The position numbers and the translations under genes were made by a program. This document shows positions 27,551-34,676 of a stretch of DNA of 64,000 bases, one piece after another. The notes beneath the pieces are model-generated. The model saw only the letters and a list, made by a program, of their open reading frames with translations, did no database searches and had not been told where the DNA came from. This DNA is from an uncultured Blastocatellia bacterium (GTDB lineage Bacteria > Acidobacteriota > Blastocatellia > Pyrinomonadales > Pyrinomonadaceae): assembly GCA_946480785.1 (NCBI GenBank), contig CAMLLD010000014.1, positions 23,347-87,346 of the forward strand, in the 5' to 3' direction. The stretch's first letter is position 1. The number at the start of each line of letters is the position of its first letter.

Positions 27551-27916
27551 ATGAAATACATGTTGCTGATTTACCAGGACGAACCGAGTTGGAACGCGAT
27601 CCCCGAAGCCGAGCGCCAGCAGATTTTTCTTGAATTTCGGAAACTGCGAGGCGAACTCGAGGCGAGCGGAAAGTTTGTCACCGGCTCGCAGTTGCAACCG
27701 ATCGCGACGGCCACGAGCGTGCGCGTGCGCGACGGCAAGGAGTTGATTACCGACGGGCCGTTTGCGGAAACGCACGAACAGCTCGGCGGTTACTTTCTGA
27801 TCGAAGCCAAAGACCTCGACGAAGCCACGAGTATCGCGGCGCGCATTCCCTCCGCACGAATGGGCACGATTGAAGTGCGGCCACTCGTGGAGATGGCTGC
27901 GCCCGTCACTGCCTAA
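27551..27916 (+). CDS. YCII/DGPF-domain protein
   Basis: 121 residues with MKYMLLIYQDEPSW at the N-terminus, the central DGPFAETHEQLGGYFLIEA motif that names the DGPF group, and the closing TIEVRPLVEM. AAAGGAG precedes the ATG. DGPF proteins are encoded next to ECF42-type sigma factors, as here, and may act as partners or targets of them. The gap to the sigma gene is 63 bp. Confidence 0.9.
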   Translation: MKYMLLIYQDEPSWNAIPEAERQQIFLEFRKLRGELEASGKFVTGSQLQPIATATSVRVRDGKELITDGPFAETHEQLGGYFLIEAKDLDEATSIAARIPSARMGTIEVRPLVEMAAPVTA

Positions 27917-27979
27917 ACCGCGTTCGCTTCATGCAGGCGGCGTTGCACGCGCGGGGGCGATTGTGCAACGCTCGCCTTC

Positions 27980-29236
27980 ATGACCCCGTCGCGCGACACG
28001 CTCGAACAAGTTTTTCGCGAAGAGTACGGACGCATCATCGCGACGCTGATTCGCCAGTCGGGATCGTTCGATCTCGCGGAGGAAGCGTTGCACGAGGCGT
28101 TTGTCGCGGCCGCTGAGACCTGGGAACGCGATGGTCCACCACGTAATCCCGGCGCGTGGTTGACGACAGTGGCGCATCGCAGACTGCTCGACGCAATACG
28201 CCGCGACCGGACGCGCACCGACAAGCAAGCAGAGATCGAATATGAAGCCACACGCTTGCAGCCGTTTGTCGAGCCGGCGCTCGATGAGGATACGGTGGAA
28301 TATCCTGATGACAGATTGCGTCTGATCTTTACCTGTTGCCATCCGTCGCTCAGTCGCGATGCGCAGGTGGCGCTGACGCTGCGCACGTTGGGTGGTCTCA
28401 CGACGACAGAGATCGCGCATGCGTTTCTCCTGCCGGAAGCGACGCTCGCCCAACGTCTCGTACGCGCGAAGCAGAAGATTCGTCTCGCGCGCATTCCTTA
28501 CGAGGTTCCCTCGCTTGAACGTCTGAGTGAGCGTCTGGCCGCGGTCCAGGCTGTCATTTATCTCATCTTCAACGAAGGTTATGCGGCGAGTGCGGGCGAG
28601 AGTCTCGTGCGCAACGATCTCTGCGCGGAAGCGATTCGACTCGGGCGCGTGTTGTGTGAGTTATTGCCGGACGAACCCGAAAACCTCGGACTGCTCGCGT
28701 TGATGTTGTTGCAGGACTCGCGACGCAAAGCGCGCGTCAACGATCGTGGTGAACTGGTCACGCTCGAAGAGCAGGATCGTTCGCTGTGGGATCGTAAAGA
28801 GATTGAGGAAGGCGTTCGGCTGGTTGAACGTGCGCTCGCGCTCGGCGCCGCCGGGAAGTATCAGATTCAAGCTGCGATCGCCGCCGTGCATTGCGAAGCT
28901 GACAGCGGCGCGCAAACGGATTGGCGCCAGATCGTCGCGCTGTATGAAGAACTGATGCGCTTGTCTGCTTCGCCCGTCATCGCTTTGAACCATGCGGCGG
29001 CAGTGGCGATGGCTGACGGAGCCGCAACGGGCCTGAAACTGATCGACGAGCTCGGCGCGGCCAACAAGCTCGACAACTACTACCTCTATCACGCCGCTCG
29101 CGCCGATCTCCTGCGCCGCCTCAATCGTCGCGACGCCGCGCGCGACGCTTATCTGCGCGCGCATGCCCTCACGACGAACCAGGTCGAACAGAACTACATC
29201 CGCCGCCGCGTCCAGGAAACACTCGTCTCTAATTAA
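27980..29236 (+). CDS. ECF42-type RNA polymerase sigma factor
   Basis: 418 residues. Region 2 is at about 10-75 (VFREEYGRIIATLIRQSG.FDLAEEALHEAF), region 4 at about 115-165 (SRDAQVALTLRTLGGLTTTEIAHAFL). A long C-terminal extension (about 190-410) carries the FNEGYAAS segment and TPR-like helices (DUF6596-type). This extension and the DGPF neighbour define the ECF42 group, which has no anti-sigma factor; the C-terminal part is thought to control activity. No anti-sigma gene is seen nearby. Confidence 0.92.
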   Translation: MTPSRDTLEQVFREEYGRIIATLIRQSGSFDLAEEALHEAFVAAAETWERDGPPRNPGAWLTTVAHRRLLDAIRRDRTRTDKQAEIEYEATRLQPFVEPALDEDTVEYPDDRLRLIFTCCHPSLSRDAQVALTLRTLGGLTTTEIAHAFLLPEATLAQRLVRAKQKIRLARIPYEVPSLERLSERLAAVQAVIYLIFNEGYAASAGESLVRNDLCAEAIRLGRVLCELLPDEPENLGLLALMLLQDSRRKARVNDRGELVTLEEQDRSLWDRKEIEEGVRLVERALALGAAGKYQIQAAIAAVHCEADSGAQTDWRQIVALYEELMRLSASPVIALNHAAAVAMADGAATGLKLIDELGAANKLDNYYLYHAARADLLRRLNRRDAARDAYLRAHALTTNQVEQNYIRRRVQETLVSN

Positions 29237-29326
29237 CTCCGCTTCGCCGCTCGCCGTGTGAACCAAAACTCGCCGGAAGTTCGCGTTATCAGGTTGGAGA
29301 AACGAGAACTCCAGAAGGAACCCCTT

Positions 29327-30004
29327 ATGAAACTCAGAGCCAAATACGTCGTCTTTTCGATGATTTCGCTGGCGAGCCTCTACGTGCTCTATCACAACGA
29401 GCGCTTCCTGGTTGACTCAAACCATCCGGCCTGGCAGCACTACGGTCCGTTCAAATGGTGGTTGTTGCCGCACGGCATCTTCGGCGCGATCGTGCTTTTG
29501 TTTGCGCCGCTGCAGTTTTCGGAACGGCTGCGACAGCGCTACACCAAAGCGCATCGCGTGATGGGCCGGCTCTACGTCGTGGGCGCGATCGGGCTCGCGC
29601 CACTCGGTGCGTACATTCAGTATTACCAGGAACGCATGGGCGCGCCGCGTTCGTTTACGGTCCTTGCGATTGTTGATGCGGCAATGTTGATGGGCACGAC
29701 GATTCTCGCGCTTGTCTTTGCCATCAGGCGCAAAATCGCTGTACACCGGCAGTGGGCCACGCGGAGTTATGCGGTAGCGTTGGTATTCATTGCGGCGCGG
29801 TTTGTGATGGGAACTACGGGTTGGGAAACGATGGGAGTCGAGATCGTGCAGGCGATTATCTGGTCGTGCCTGGCGCTATCAGTTCCTTTGGCCGACGTCG
29901 CGATTCATTGGCGGGAACTGCGTTCGAGTGGTGCGGTGCGCGTCCGACCGACGGCGGTGCCGAACAAACAGGGCGTGGTCCAGGGCACAGCGCGCGCAGC
30001 CTGA
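29327..30004 (+). CDS. DUF2306-like membrane protein
   Basis: 225 residues from the ATG at 29327, preceded by AAGGA at 8 nt. About seven membrane helices. The motif LRQRYTKAHRVMGRLYVVGA and the later H.QWATRSYAVAL are typical of predicted membrane proteins with conserved histidines (DUF2306). Possible haem or quinone binding is speculative. It is followed by a strong terminator. Confidence 0.75.
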   Translation: MKLRAKYVVFSMISLASLYVLYHNERFLVDSNHPAWQHYGPFKWWLLPHGIFGAIVLLFAPLQFSERLRQRYTKAHRVMGRLYVVGAIGLAPLGAYIQYYQERMGAPRSFTVLAIVDAAMLMGTTILALVFAIRRKIAVHRQWATRSYAVALVFIAARFVMGTTGWETMGVEIVQAIIWSCLALSVPLADVAIHWRELRSSGAVRVRPTAVPNKQGVVQGTARAA

Positions 30005-30031
30005 GATTCGGATTTCAAGGTAGCCCTGCGG

Positions 30032-30062
30032 GGGCCGCTCATTGCGAGCGGCCCTTTTGTTT
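30032..30062 (+). terminator. Intrinsic terminator after the DUF2306-like gene
   Basis: A 9-bp stem GGGCCGCTC / GAGCGGCCC (30032-30040 and 30046-30054) with a 5-nt loop is followed by TTTTGTTTTG, 27 bp after the stop codon. Confidence 0.9.
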
Positions 30063-30134
30063 TGTGGCTTGCCACAGCGACTCGTGAGGCCGTTCCCGTT
30101 TCCTCTTTTCTCGGCGGGCGATAAGTTGGAGCGT

Positions 30135-30731
30135 ATGAGGAGCAAGCTCCTGAAACATCTCGCAATCAAGCTTACGGTTTTATCGGCGGCGTTTTTGATC
30201 GGGGTTCTGAGCTCGACGGTTCTGACCAGCAAGCAACCGTCTGTTCTGCCCAGCAAACAGCCGCCTGCTCAGACTGCAGTGTTGAAAGAAGTCGCCGAAC
30301 CAAAGAGCGTTCTGGATTATTACCGGCTGCTACCCGACAAGTATTTTGAAGCTAATGAAGAGGAACGAGTGAAGTTCATGCTGAATGAGCGACGGGCCGC
30401 AGTGGTTGATGTGGAGCACGGTTATCTTCACGCGGTGGGCGATGGGGCACAAACGGATATTTACGTGCGTCTGTTTGACAGGCCGGGTCAACTGCCGGTG
30501 ATGGCGGTTAAGTACTACGCCAGCGATTCGCAGGACTACACCTATCTCGATTTCTTTGAGTACAAAGACGGCGGCCTGGTCCAGGTAAGCTTGAGTCCGG
30601 TCGAGATCAATGAAAACTTAGTTTACGAGTTGCCGCGGTACGGAAACACCATACAGGTTTTCAACAAACACGGCGCACCTCTCTATAATTTCGTCTGGTC
30701 GCAAACAGGATTTTTGTTGAGACGACGTTAG
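30135..30731 (+). CDS. Hypothetical protein with N-terminal membrane anchor
   Basis: 198 residues from the ATG at 30135 (GGAG 5 nt upstream). One N-terminal membrane helix or signal anchor (about 10-30) is followed by a Gln/Pro linker and a soluble domain with DYYRLLPDKYFEANEEER and a FFEYKDGG segment. I do not recognise the family. It ends 11 bp before the structured RNA transcribed from the other strand. Confidence 0.65.
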   Translation: MRSKLLKHLAIKLTVLSAAFLIGVLSSTVLTSKQPSVLPSKQPPAQTAVLKEVAEPKSVLDYYRLLPDKYFEANEEERVKFMLNERRAAVVDVEHGYLHAVGDGAQTDIYVRLFDRPGQLPVMAVKYYASDSQDYTYLDFFEYKDGGLVQVSLSPVEINENLVYELPRYGNTIQVFNKHGAPLYNFVWSQTGFLLRRR

Positions 30732-30742
30732 ACGATACGTTT

Positions 30743-30992
30743 GTTGAATAGCCGATGAAGGCCCCTAACCCACCCTCGCCGGTAGAAACAGATCAGCACG
30801 TCGGTAGTTACGGTTACATTGCCACGTACGCTTGTGACTTTGCTGGGCGTTACTTGTAATACGGGAGTCGAACCCGAACGCGGCCCCTCGCGTTACCCAG
30901 AAGGCGTTTCCGCCTGTCCAACTTAACCCAGTTGGCGGGTTCTGTGCTCGCCTCTGTTCCTCTCCGACTACCAGCTTCATCGACTATTCAAC
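30743..30992 (-). ncRNA. Structured RNA closed by an 18-bp terminal helix; Y-RNA-like candidate
   Basis: The ends pair as an 18-bp helix (30743-30760 with 30975-30992). A second helix follows at 30779-30785 with 30968-30974, a third at 30786-30792 with 30953-30959, and a fourth at 30795-30799 with 30944-30948. In the minus-strand transcript every imperfect pair in these helices becomes a G-U wobble, while on the plus strand they are A-C mismatches, which fixes the strand. Inside are a D-arm-like hairpin (loop UGGGUUAA, stem CCAAC), a GAAA-tetraloop hairpin, a 6-bp hairpin, and a T-arm-like hairpin CGGG-UUCGACU-CCCG. No matching acceptor stem or CCA is present, so it is not a tRNA. Paired ends plus a tRNA-like module is the layout of bacterial Y RNAs (Yrl), which work with Ro60/Rsr and are often encoded near rtcB. 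That assignment is inference. Confidence 0.55.
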
Positions 30993-31000
30993 CAGCTCCG

Positions 31001-31462
31001 TTATTCAACCAACTCAGTTTGCCAGTTCAGTTCCTGAATGCGCGCGTCCAGCTCGCGATAGTTCTTTGCGAGTTCGTCCGCACGCTTTTGCAGGTCGGCA
31101 ACGCTGACTGTGGCCACGTACTTCACTTCGGAACGTGTGTAGCGACCTTGTGTGATGGAAGCAGCTTGCGCCATTTCCACGTAAGCCGCACGCTGCAATG
31201 CCAGCACATCACGTTCGGCCAGCACATCCGAGAGTGTTTCCCCGCCGGCGCTGAACACAGTCACCGAGTTTGTCTTGTTGATACGCTTGATAAATTCGAG
31301 CAGCTCGTTCGCTACACGACCAAGTTCAGCGAGCAGGTCCGCCGGAGTTTCTGCCGGCACATCGCCTTCCTGAACCTTGGCGTTGACGACCAGTCTCGCC
31401 TTCAGTTGCTCAAATCGCTTTTGGCAATCAGCGCGTCGAATTAGTGCTTCTGCTAGTTTCAT
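31001..31462 (-). CDS. DIP1984-family protein
   Basis: 153 residues, mostly helical and probably coiled coil. The sequence pattern MKLAEALIRRADCQKR...NAKVQEGD, FIKRINKTNSVT, ALAERDVL and DARIQELNWQTEL fits the DIP1984 family, whose function is unknown to me. A strong GGAGGTGA site lies upstream. It lies between the last tRNA (Gln) and the structured RNA on the same strand, so it is probably part of the tRNA/RtcB transcript. A role linked to RNA repair is only suggested by context. Confidence 0.85.
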   Translation of the reverse strand: MKLAEALIRRADCQKRFEQLKARLVVNAKVQEGDVPAETPADLLAELGRVANELLEFIKRINKTNSVTVFSAGGETLSDVLAERDVLALQRAAYVEMAQAASITQGRYTRSEVKYVATVSVADLQKRADELAKNYRELDARIQELNWQTELVE

Positions 31463-31518
31463 CGTAAATTCACCTCCACTTGTTTCATCGAAGTACCTTT
31501 TCGTTTGCGATTGGAGTG

Positions 31519-31593
31519 TGGCTCCGGGAGAAGGAGTCGAACCTTCATCTTCGAGTTCAAAGCCCGACGTGCTGCCAGTTGCACCATCCCGAA
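31519..31593 (-). tRNA. tRNA-Gln(TTG)
   Basis: 75 nt including encoded CCA. Acceptor TTCGGGA/TCCCGGA (one G-U), D stem GTGC/GCAC, anticodon loop CTTTGAA (anticodon TTG), T arm GAAGG-TTCGACT-CCTTC, G73. Seven nt from the Lys gene upstream. Confidence 0.9.
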
Positions 31594-31600
31594 AAGAGAG

Positions 31601-31676
31601 TGGTTGACCCGGCGGGGCTCAAACCCGCACGTCGCGACTTAAAAGGTCGCTGCTCTGTCACTCGAGCTCCGGGTCA
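31601..31676 (-). tRNA. tRNA-Lys(TTT)
   Basis: 76 nt with CCA. Acceptor TGACCCG/CGGGTCA, D stem GCTC/GAGC, anticodon arm GCGAC-CTTTTAA-GTCGC, T arm GCGGG-TTTGAGC-CCCGC, A73. The T loop has TTTGA in place of the usual TTCGA. Confidence 0.92.
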
Positions 31677-31682
31677 AAAGAT

Positions 31683-31758
31683 TGGCTGTGGCGGAAGGAC
31701 TCGAACCTTCGATAGCCGCATTAACGGTGCGGTGCCTTACCAACTTGGCTACGCCACA
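31683..31758 (-). tRNA. tRNA-Asn(GTT) with C33
   Basis: 76 nt with CCA. Acceptor TGTGGCG/CGCCACA, anticodon arm CCGCA-CCGTTAA-TGCGG giving GTT, T arm GAAGG-TTCGAGT-CCTTC, G73. Position 33 is C where nearly all elongator tRNAs have U. Confidence 0.88.
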
Positions 31759-31797
31759 AGAAACTTGGACCATCAACCGCGACGCGTTTGCGATGAC

Positions 31798-31877
31798 TGG
31801 CTGCGGCGGCGAGAGTCGAACTCGCATCAACTCGATTACAAGTCGAGCGCTCTGGTTTCCAATTGAGCTACGCCGCA
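31798..31877 (-). tRNA. tRNA-Thr(TGT)
   Basis: 80 nt with CCA. Acceptor TGCGGCG/CGCCGCA, D stem GCTC/GAGC with an enlarged 12-nt loop, anticodon arm CTCGA-CTTGTAA-TCGAG, T arm GCGAG-TTCGACT-CTCGC, G73. Confidence 0.9.
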
Positions 31878-31883
31878 AAATTT

Positions 31884-31958
31884 TGGTGGACCGGAAGGGA
31901 GTCAAACCCTCACAAGAAGTTTGCAGGACTTCTATGCTGTCAGTTACATCACCAGCCC
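31884..31958 (-). tRNA. tRNA-Ala(TGC) with C33
   Basis: 75 nt with CCA. Acceptor GGGCTGG/CCGGTCC carries the G3-U70 wobble that identifies tRNA-Ala, plus A73. Anticodon arm GAAGT-CCTGCAA-ACTTC gives TGC with C at position 33. A shifted reading as Cys(GCA) would need a 9-nt loop and is rejected. The T arm starts with a G-U pair. Confidence 0.82.
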
Positions 31959-31964
31959 GAAACC

Positions 31965-32041
31965 TGGTAGCTGTGGGTGGATTCGAACCACCAACCTCGC
32001 GCTTATGAGACGCTTGCTCTGTCCCTTTGAGCTACACAGCC
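31965..32041 (-). tRNA. tRNA with CAT anticodon (Met or lysidine-Ile)
   Basis: 77 nt with CCA. Acceptor GGCTGTG/CACAGCT (G1-U72), D stem GCTC/GAGC, anticodon loop CTCATAA, T arm GGTGG-TTCGAAT-CCACC, A73. Pair 27-43 is A-G mismatched. G1-U72 argues against an initiator in the usual sense; elongator Met or Ile2 remains open. Confidence 0.88.
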
Positions 32042-32075
32042 ATTGTCTTTTGGGAGCCCGCGGAGGAAAGTTGGG

Positions 32076-32151
32076 CCACAGATGACACGGATGGACACGG
32101 ATCAGAGACCTCGGTTGTCTGGATCCGTGTTTTATCTGTGTTCATCTGTGG
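32076..32151. repeat. Imperfect inverted repeat
   Basis: The left end CCACAGATGACACGGAT and the right end ATCTGTGTTCATCTGTGG form imperfect ~27-bp arms around a short centre. It lies just after the HNH gene stop and before the tRNA-Met gene. Dispersed repeats of this wording occur in many environmental bacterial genomes. It could form an RNA hairpin separating two array segments. Confidence 0.6.
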
Positions 32152-32153
32152 TG

Positions 32154-32735
32154 CTAAGCGCCTCGCTGCTCGCGGCGGACGCGGTCCATCACGTCACGAT
32201 CGTCGTGCACGTCCATGAAGAGGTACTTGCGCCACTCGGCGCGCGCCTCTGCATAGTGACAAAGCACAACGCGTTCGAGCTTCACGCGCAGCGCCGTCTG
32301 CGAAGTAAGCAGCGGCATTCGTGCTTCCGCCGGCGTGCGATCGCGCTTGCGGTTGTTGCACTGCAGACAAGCCGTGACGATGTTCACGGGCGAGTTATCA
32401 CCACCGCGCGAACGCGGCAGAATGTGATCGAGCGTCAACTCGGCCGCAGTCTTCTTGTCGCCGCAGTACTGGCAACGAAACTTGTCGCGCATGTAAATGC
32501 GCAGACGCTTCATGCCCGACTGCTCGCGGCGGCGGCGCACGTTGATGTAAATGCGACGGCGAATCACCGAAGGCACGGGAAACGCATCGTGCGCCGAGCG
32601 CAGCACGCGAACGCCGTCATACTCTTCGACGAACACCGTGTTCTTGAACGTCATGACGATTGCGCGCGCGACACTGACGGTGCCGAGCGGTTCGTACGTT
32701 TGGTTGAGTAGTAGAACTCGGTCAGTGAGTGCCAT
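32154..32735 (-). CDS. HNH endonuclease
   Basis: 193 residues. The C-terminal half holds the HNH site: CQYCG (about 88-92), LTLDHILPRSRGG (about 100-112) and NIVTACLQCNNRKRD, giving the four zinc cysteines and the catalytic His-Asn-His set. The N-terminal ~75 residues are of the common chromosomal HNH type (VLLLNQTYEPLG). AAAGGAGGTG precedes the ATG. It sits between tRNA-Cys and tRNA-Met inside the array. It could be a homing-like enzyme, a repair nuclease or an unrelated housekeeping gene; homing of the array is untested. Confidence 0.9.
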   Translation of the reverse strand: MALTDRVLLLNQTYEPLGTVSVARAIVMTFKNTVFVEEYDGVRVLRSAHDAFPVPSVIRRRIYINVRRRREQSGMKRLRIYMRDKFRCQYCGDKKTAAELTLDHILPRSRGGDNSPVNIVTACLQCNNRKRDRTPAEARMPLLTSQTALRVKLERVVLCHYAEARAEWRKYLFMDVHDDRDVMDRVRREQRGA

Positions 32736-32790
32736 TACCCGGCACCTCCTTTCTTCGTGTTTGGACCACGCGTTGGTGGCCGCGGTAGTT

Positions 32791-32866
32791 TGGAGCGCGC
32801 GGTGAGACTCGAACTCACGAATACCGGATTTGCAATCCGGCGCCTTGGCCGCTTGGCGACGCGCGC
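32791..32866 (-). tRNA. tRNA-Cys(GCA)
   Basis: 76 nt with CCA. Acceptor GCGCGCG/CGCGCGC, anticodon arm CCGGA-TTGCAAA-TCCGG, T arm GTGAG-TTCGAGT-CTCAC, and U73, the Cys discriminator. Confidence 0.92.
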
Positions 32867-32870
32867 TAAG

Positions 32871-32945
32871 TGGAACGGAAGGAGAGATTCGAACTCTCGA
32901 GTCGAGTTTGGAAGACTCGCATGTTTCCAGCTACATCACTTCCGC
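32871..32945 (-). tRNA. tRNA-Gly(TCC)
   Basis: 75 nt with CCA. Acceptor GCGGAAG/CTTCCGT (G1-U72), D stem ATGT/ACAT, anticodon arm CGAGT-CTTCCAA-ACTCG, T arm GAGAG-TTCGAAT-CTCTC, U73 as expected for Gly. Only 4 nt from tRNA-Cys. Confidence 0.9.
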
Positions 32946-33020
32946 GGAAGGGGCGCAGGTCAAAGGGATCACCTGCGCCGTTGGTTGTGGGGTGAGATCG
33001 TTTGTAACAGGGAGATGCTT

Positions 33021-33094
33021 TGGTCGGGGAGGACAGAGTCGAACTGTCACCACGAGTTCCCAAGACTCGGATGCTTGCGTTACACCACACCCCG
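33021..33094 (-). tRNA. tRNA-Pro(TGG)
   Basis: 74 nt with CCA. C1-G72 and A73 are Pro identity marks; anticodon arm CGAGT-CTTGGGA-ACTCG gives TGG; T arm GACAG-TTCGACT-CTGTC. Oddities: a T-T mismatch at 6-67, two G-U pairs in the D stem, and a D loop without GG. Confidence 0.8.
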
Positions 33095-33145
33095 AATTGT
33101 TTCTGGAATTGAAAAGCGCGGGAGCGTGCGCGAAGGACCGAAGCT

Positions 33146-34324
33146 TCAGCCCTTCACGCAAACTACTTGCTTGATCTCGGCGACGACTTCAACCAGATCT
33201 TCCTGGTTCTTCATCACCGCTTCGATCGATTTGTAAGCGCCGGGAATTTCATCCAGTACGCCCACGTCTTTGCGACATTCAACACCCGACGTTTGGCGCG
33301 CCAGATCATCCTTCGTAAACGCGCGCTTGGCCGCGCCGCGCGACATCTTGCGACCCGCGCCGTGCGAGCACGAATTGAAACTCTCCGCCAATCCGCGTCC
33401 GCGAACGATGAACGACTTCGCGCCCATCGATCCGGGAATGATGCCAAACGCGCCCTGCTCAGCGTTGATTGCGCCCTTGCGCGTGACGAAAACTTTCTCG
33501 CCATAGTGCTCTTCGAGCGCAACGTAGTTGTGATGACAGTTGACCTGAATTTCAGGCTTGAACGGCTGGCGATGATTGAACATCTTGTTGAAGACCTTCA
33601 ACAGACGCGCCATCATGATCTCGCGGTTCTTCATCGCATACCCTTGCGCCCACTTCAAGTCTTTCCAGTAAGCCGCAAATTCAGGTGTGCCCTGAATGAA
33701 GTATGCGAGGTCCGGCGCCGGCAGCTCTGTTAGCGTCCACAACGACTTCGCTGTCGAGATGTGACGATCGGCGAGTTCCTTACCGATGTTGCGCGAACCC
33801 GAGTGAAGCATCAACCAAACGAAGTTTTCCGTGTCGAGACAAACTTCGATGAAGTGGTTACCGCCACCGAGCGAGCCGAGCTGCTTCATCGCTTTCGCTT
33901 TGCGATCGCGAACGCCTTTATGCAGATCGTCGAAGTCTCGCCAACCTTCCCAGTCTGAAGCTTCGTCGACCGTCTCTTTGTTCTCGCTAAACCCGGTGGG
34001 AATCGCTTCTTCGATCGCAAGTCGCAGGTCTTTCAACTTGCCGTCGAGAATGTGGCTTTTGAAAGGCGTCTTCACCGCCATCATGCCGCAACCGATATCG
34101 ACGCCGACCGTCGCCGGGATCACCGCTTCCTTTGTCGCGACCACCGAACCGACCATGCTGCCTTTGCCGAGGTGTGCGTCCGGCATCAGCGCGACGTGCT
34201 TGAACAGGCACGGCAAGCGCGCAACGTTGCGCAGCATCGCTTGCTCTTCCAGCGAGAACTCGTGATTGGCCCACGAGAGTATTTCGTATTGTTCGCTACC
34301 GATGGGTAGCTTTTCGTAAGGCAT
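33146..34324 (-). CDS. rtcB: RtcB RNA ligase
   Basis: 392 residues. RtcB joins RNA 2',3'-cyclic-phosphate ends to 5'-OH ends using GTP and manganese, repairing cleaved tRNA and other RNA. All key motifs are present: GVDIGCGM (metal Cys79), LGSLGGGNHFIE (His157), LHSGSRNIG (His174), NCHHNY (His264/265) and the guanylylation site SCSHGAGR with His321. AAAGGAGG lies 6 nt before the ATG. It is embedded between tRNA-Lys(CTT) and tRNA-Pro on the same strand, so it is likely read from the same transcript and may repair these tRNAs. No archease or RtcA gene is present in the window. Confidence 0.96.
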   Translation of the reverse strand: MPYEKLPIGSEQYEILSWANHEFSLEEQAMLRNVARLPCLFKHVALMPDAHLGKGSMVGSVVATKEAVIPATVGVDIGCGMMAVKTPFKSHILDGKLKDLRLAIEEAIPTGFSENKETVDEASDWEGWRDFDDLHKGVRDRKAKAMKQLGSLGGGNHFIEVCLDTENFVWLMLHSGSRNIGKELADRHISTAKSLWTLTELPAPDLAYFIQGTPEFAAYWKDLKWAQGYAMKNREIMMARLLKVFNKMFNHRQPFKPEIQVNCHHNYVALEEHYGEKVFVTRKGAINAEQGAFGIIPGSMGAKSFIVRGRGLAESFNSCSHGAGRKMSRGAAKRAFTKDDLARQTSGVECRKDVGVLDEIPGAYKSIEAVMKNQEDLVEVVAEIKQVVCVKG

Positions 34325-34354
34325 TATCGACCTCCTTTCTAAGTGTAGTTGAAT

Positions 34355-34432
34355 TGGTGCGCCAGGTGAGACTCTAACTCACAGTCCCCTGCTTAAGAGG
34401 CAGGTGCCTTGATCCGATTTGGCTACTGACGC
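34355..34432 (-). tRNA. tRNA-Lys(CTT) with A56
   Basis: 78 nt with CCA. Acceptor GCGTCAG/CTGGCGC (one U-G), D arm GCC/GGC, anticodon arm CCTGC-CTCTTAA-GCAGG, T arm GTGAG-TTAGAGT-CTCAC, A73. The T loop has A where C56 is nearly invariant, so the G19-C56 contact would be lost. Confidence 0.85.
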
Positions 34433-34433
34433 A

Positions 34434-34453
34434 TGGCGGAACTGAACGGACTC
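34434..34453 (-). repeat. Truncated copy of the tRNA-Asp 3' end (att-like)
   Basis: 20 bp identical to 37078-37097: the CCA, discriminator, 3' acceptor strand, T-stem strand and the first T-loop bases of tRNA-Asp. Homology then fades. The two copies are direct repeats that bracket 2.6 kb, as left by integration into a tRNA 3' end. No integrase is present between them. Confidence 0.65.
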
Positions 34454-34676
34454 AATCCTTGATATCTTTGTGTTCTCGGCGTAAATCATAGCTAGCCGAA
34501 TTTGGTAGCATTGAGAAAAGTTTGTGGAACTTCAGCAATGGCTTCTATTCGTTAAGGAAAACGCTTTGTCATCCGAAGCAGTTGCCGATGACTGACCATT
34601 CAGTCGCGGCATCTGCAAGTAAGAACCTAACAGCGCTTGCCGCAGTGCAACAGACTTATCTGTGCCAAGGGACATA

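Noticed and set aside
30743..30992. tmRNA or an ordinary tRNA at the end of the array
   Set aside because: The T-arm-like hairpin has no matching acceptor stem and no CCA. No tag-peptide frame ending in the usual Ala-Ala is visible. An 18-bp terminal helix is far longer than in tmRNA.
31884..31958. Reading this tRNA as Cys(GCA)
   Set aside because: It would require a 9-nt anticodon loop. The standard 7-nt loop gives TGC, and G3-U70 with A73 marks Ala.
32945..33020. Intrinsic terminator between tRNA-Pro and tRNA-Gly
   Set aside because: The hairpin GGCGCAGGT/ACCTGCGCC exists, but no T run follows on the minus strand; it may be a processing site instead.
34434..34500. A sixteenth complete tRNA
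   Set aside because: Only the 3' 20 nt of tRNA-Asp are present; no anticodon arm or 5' acceptor strand follows.
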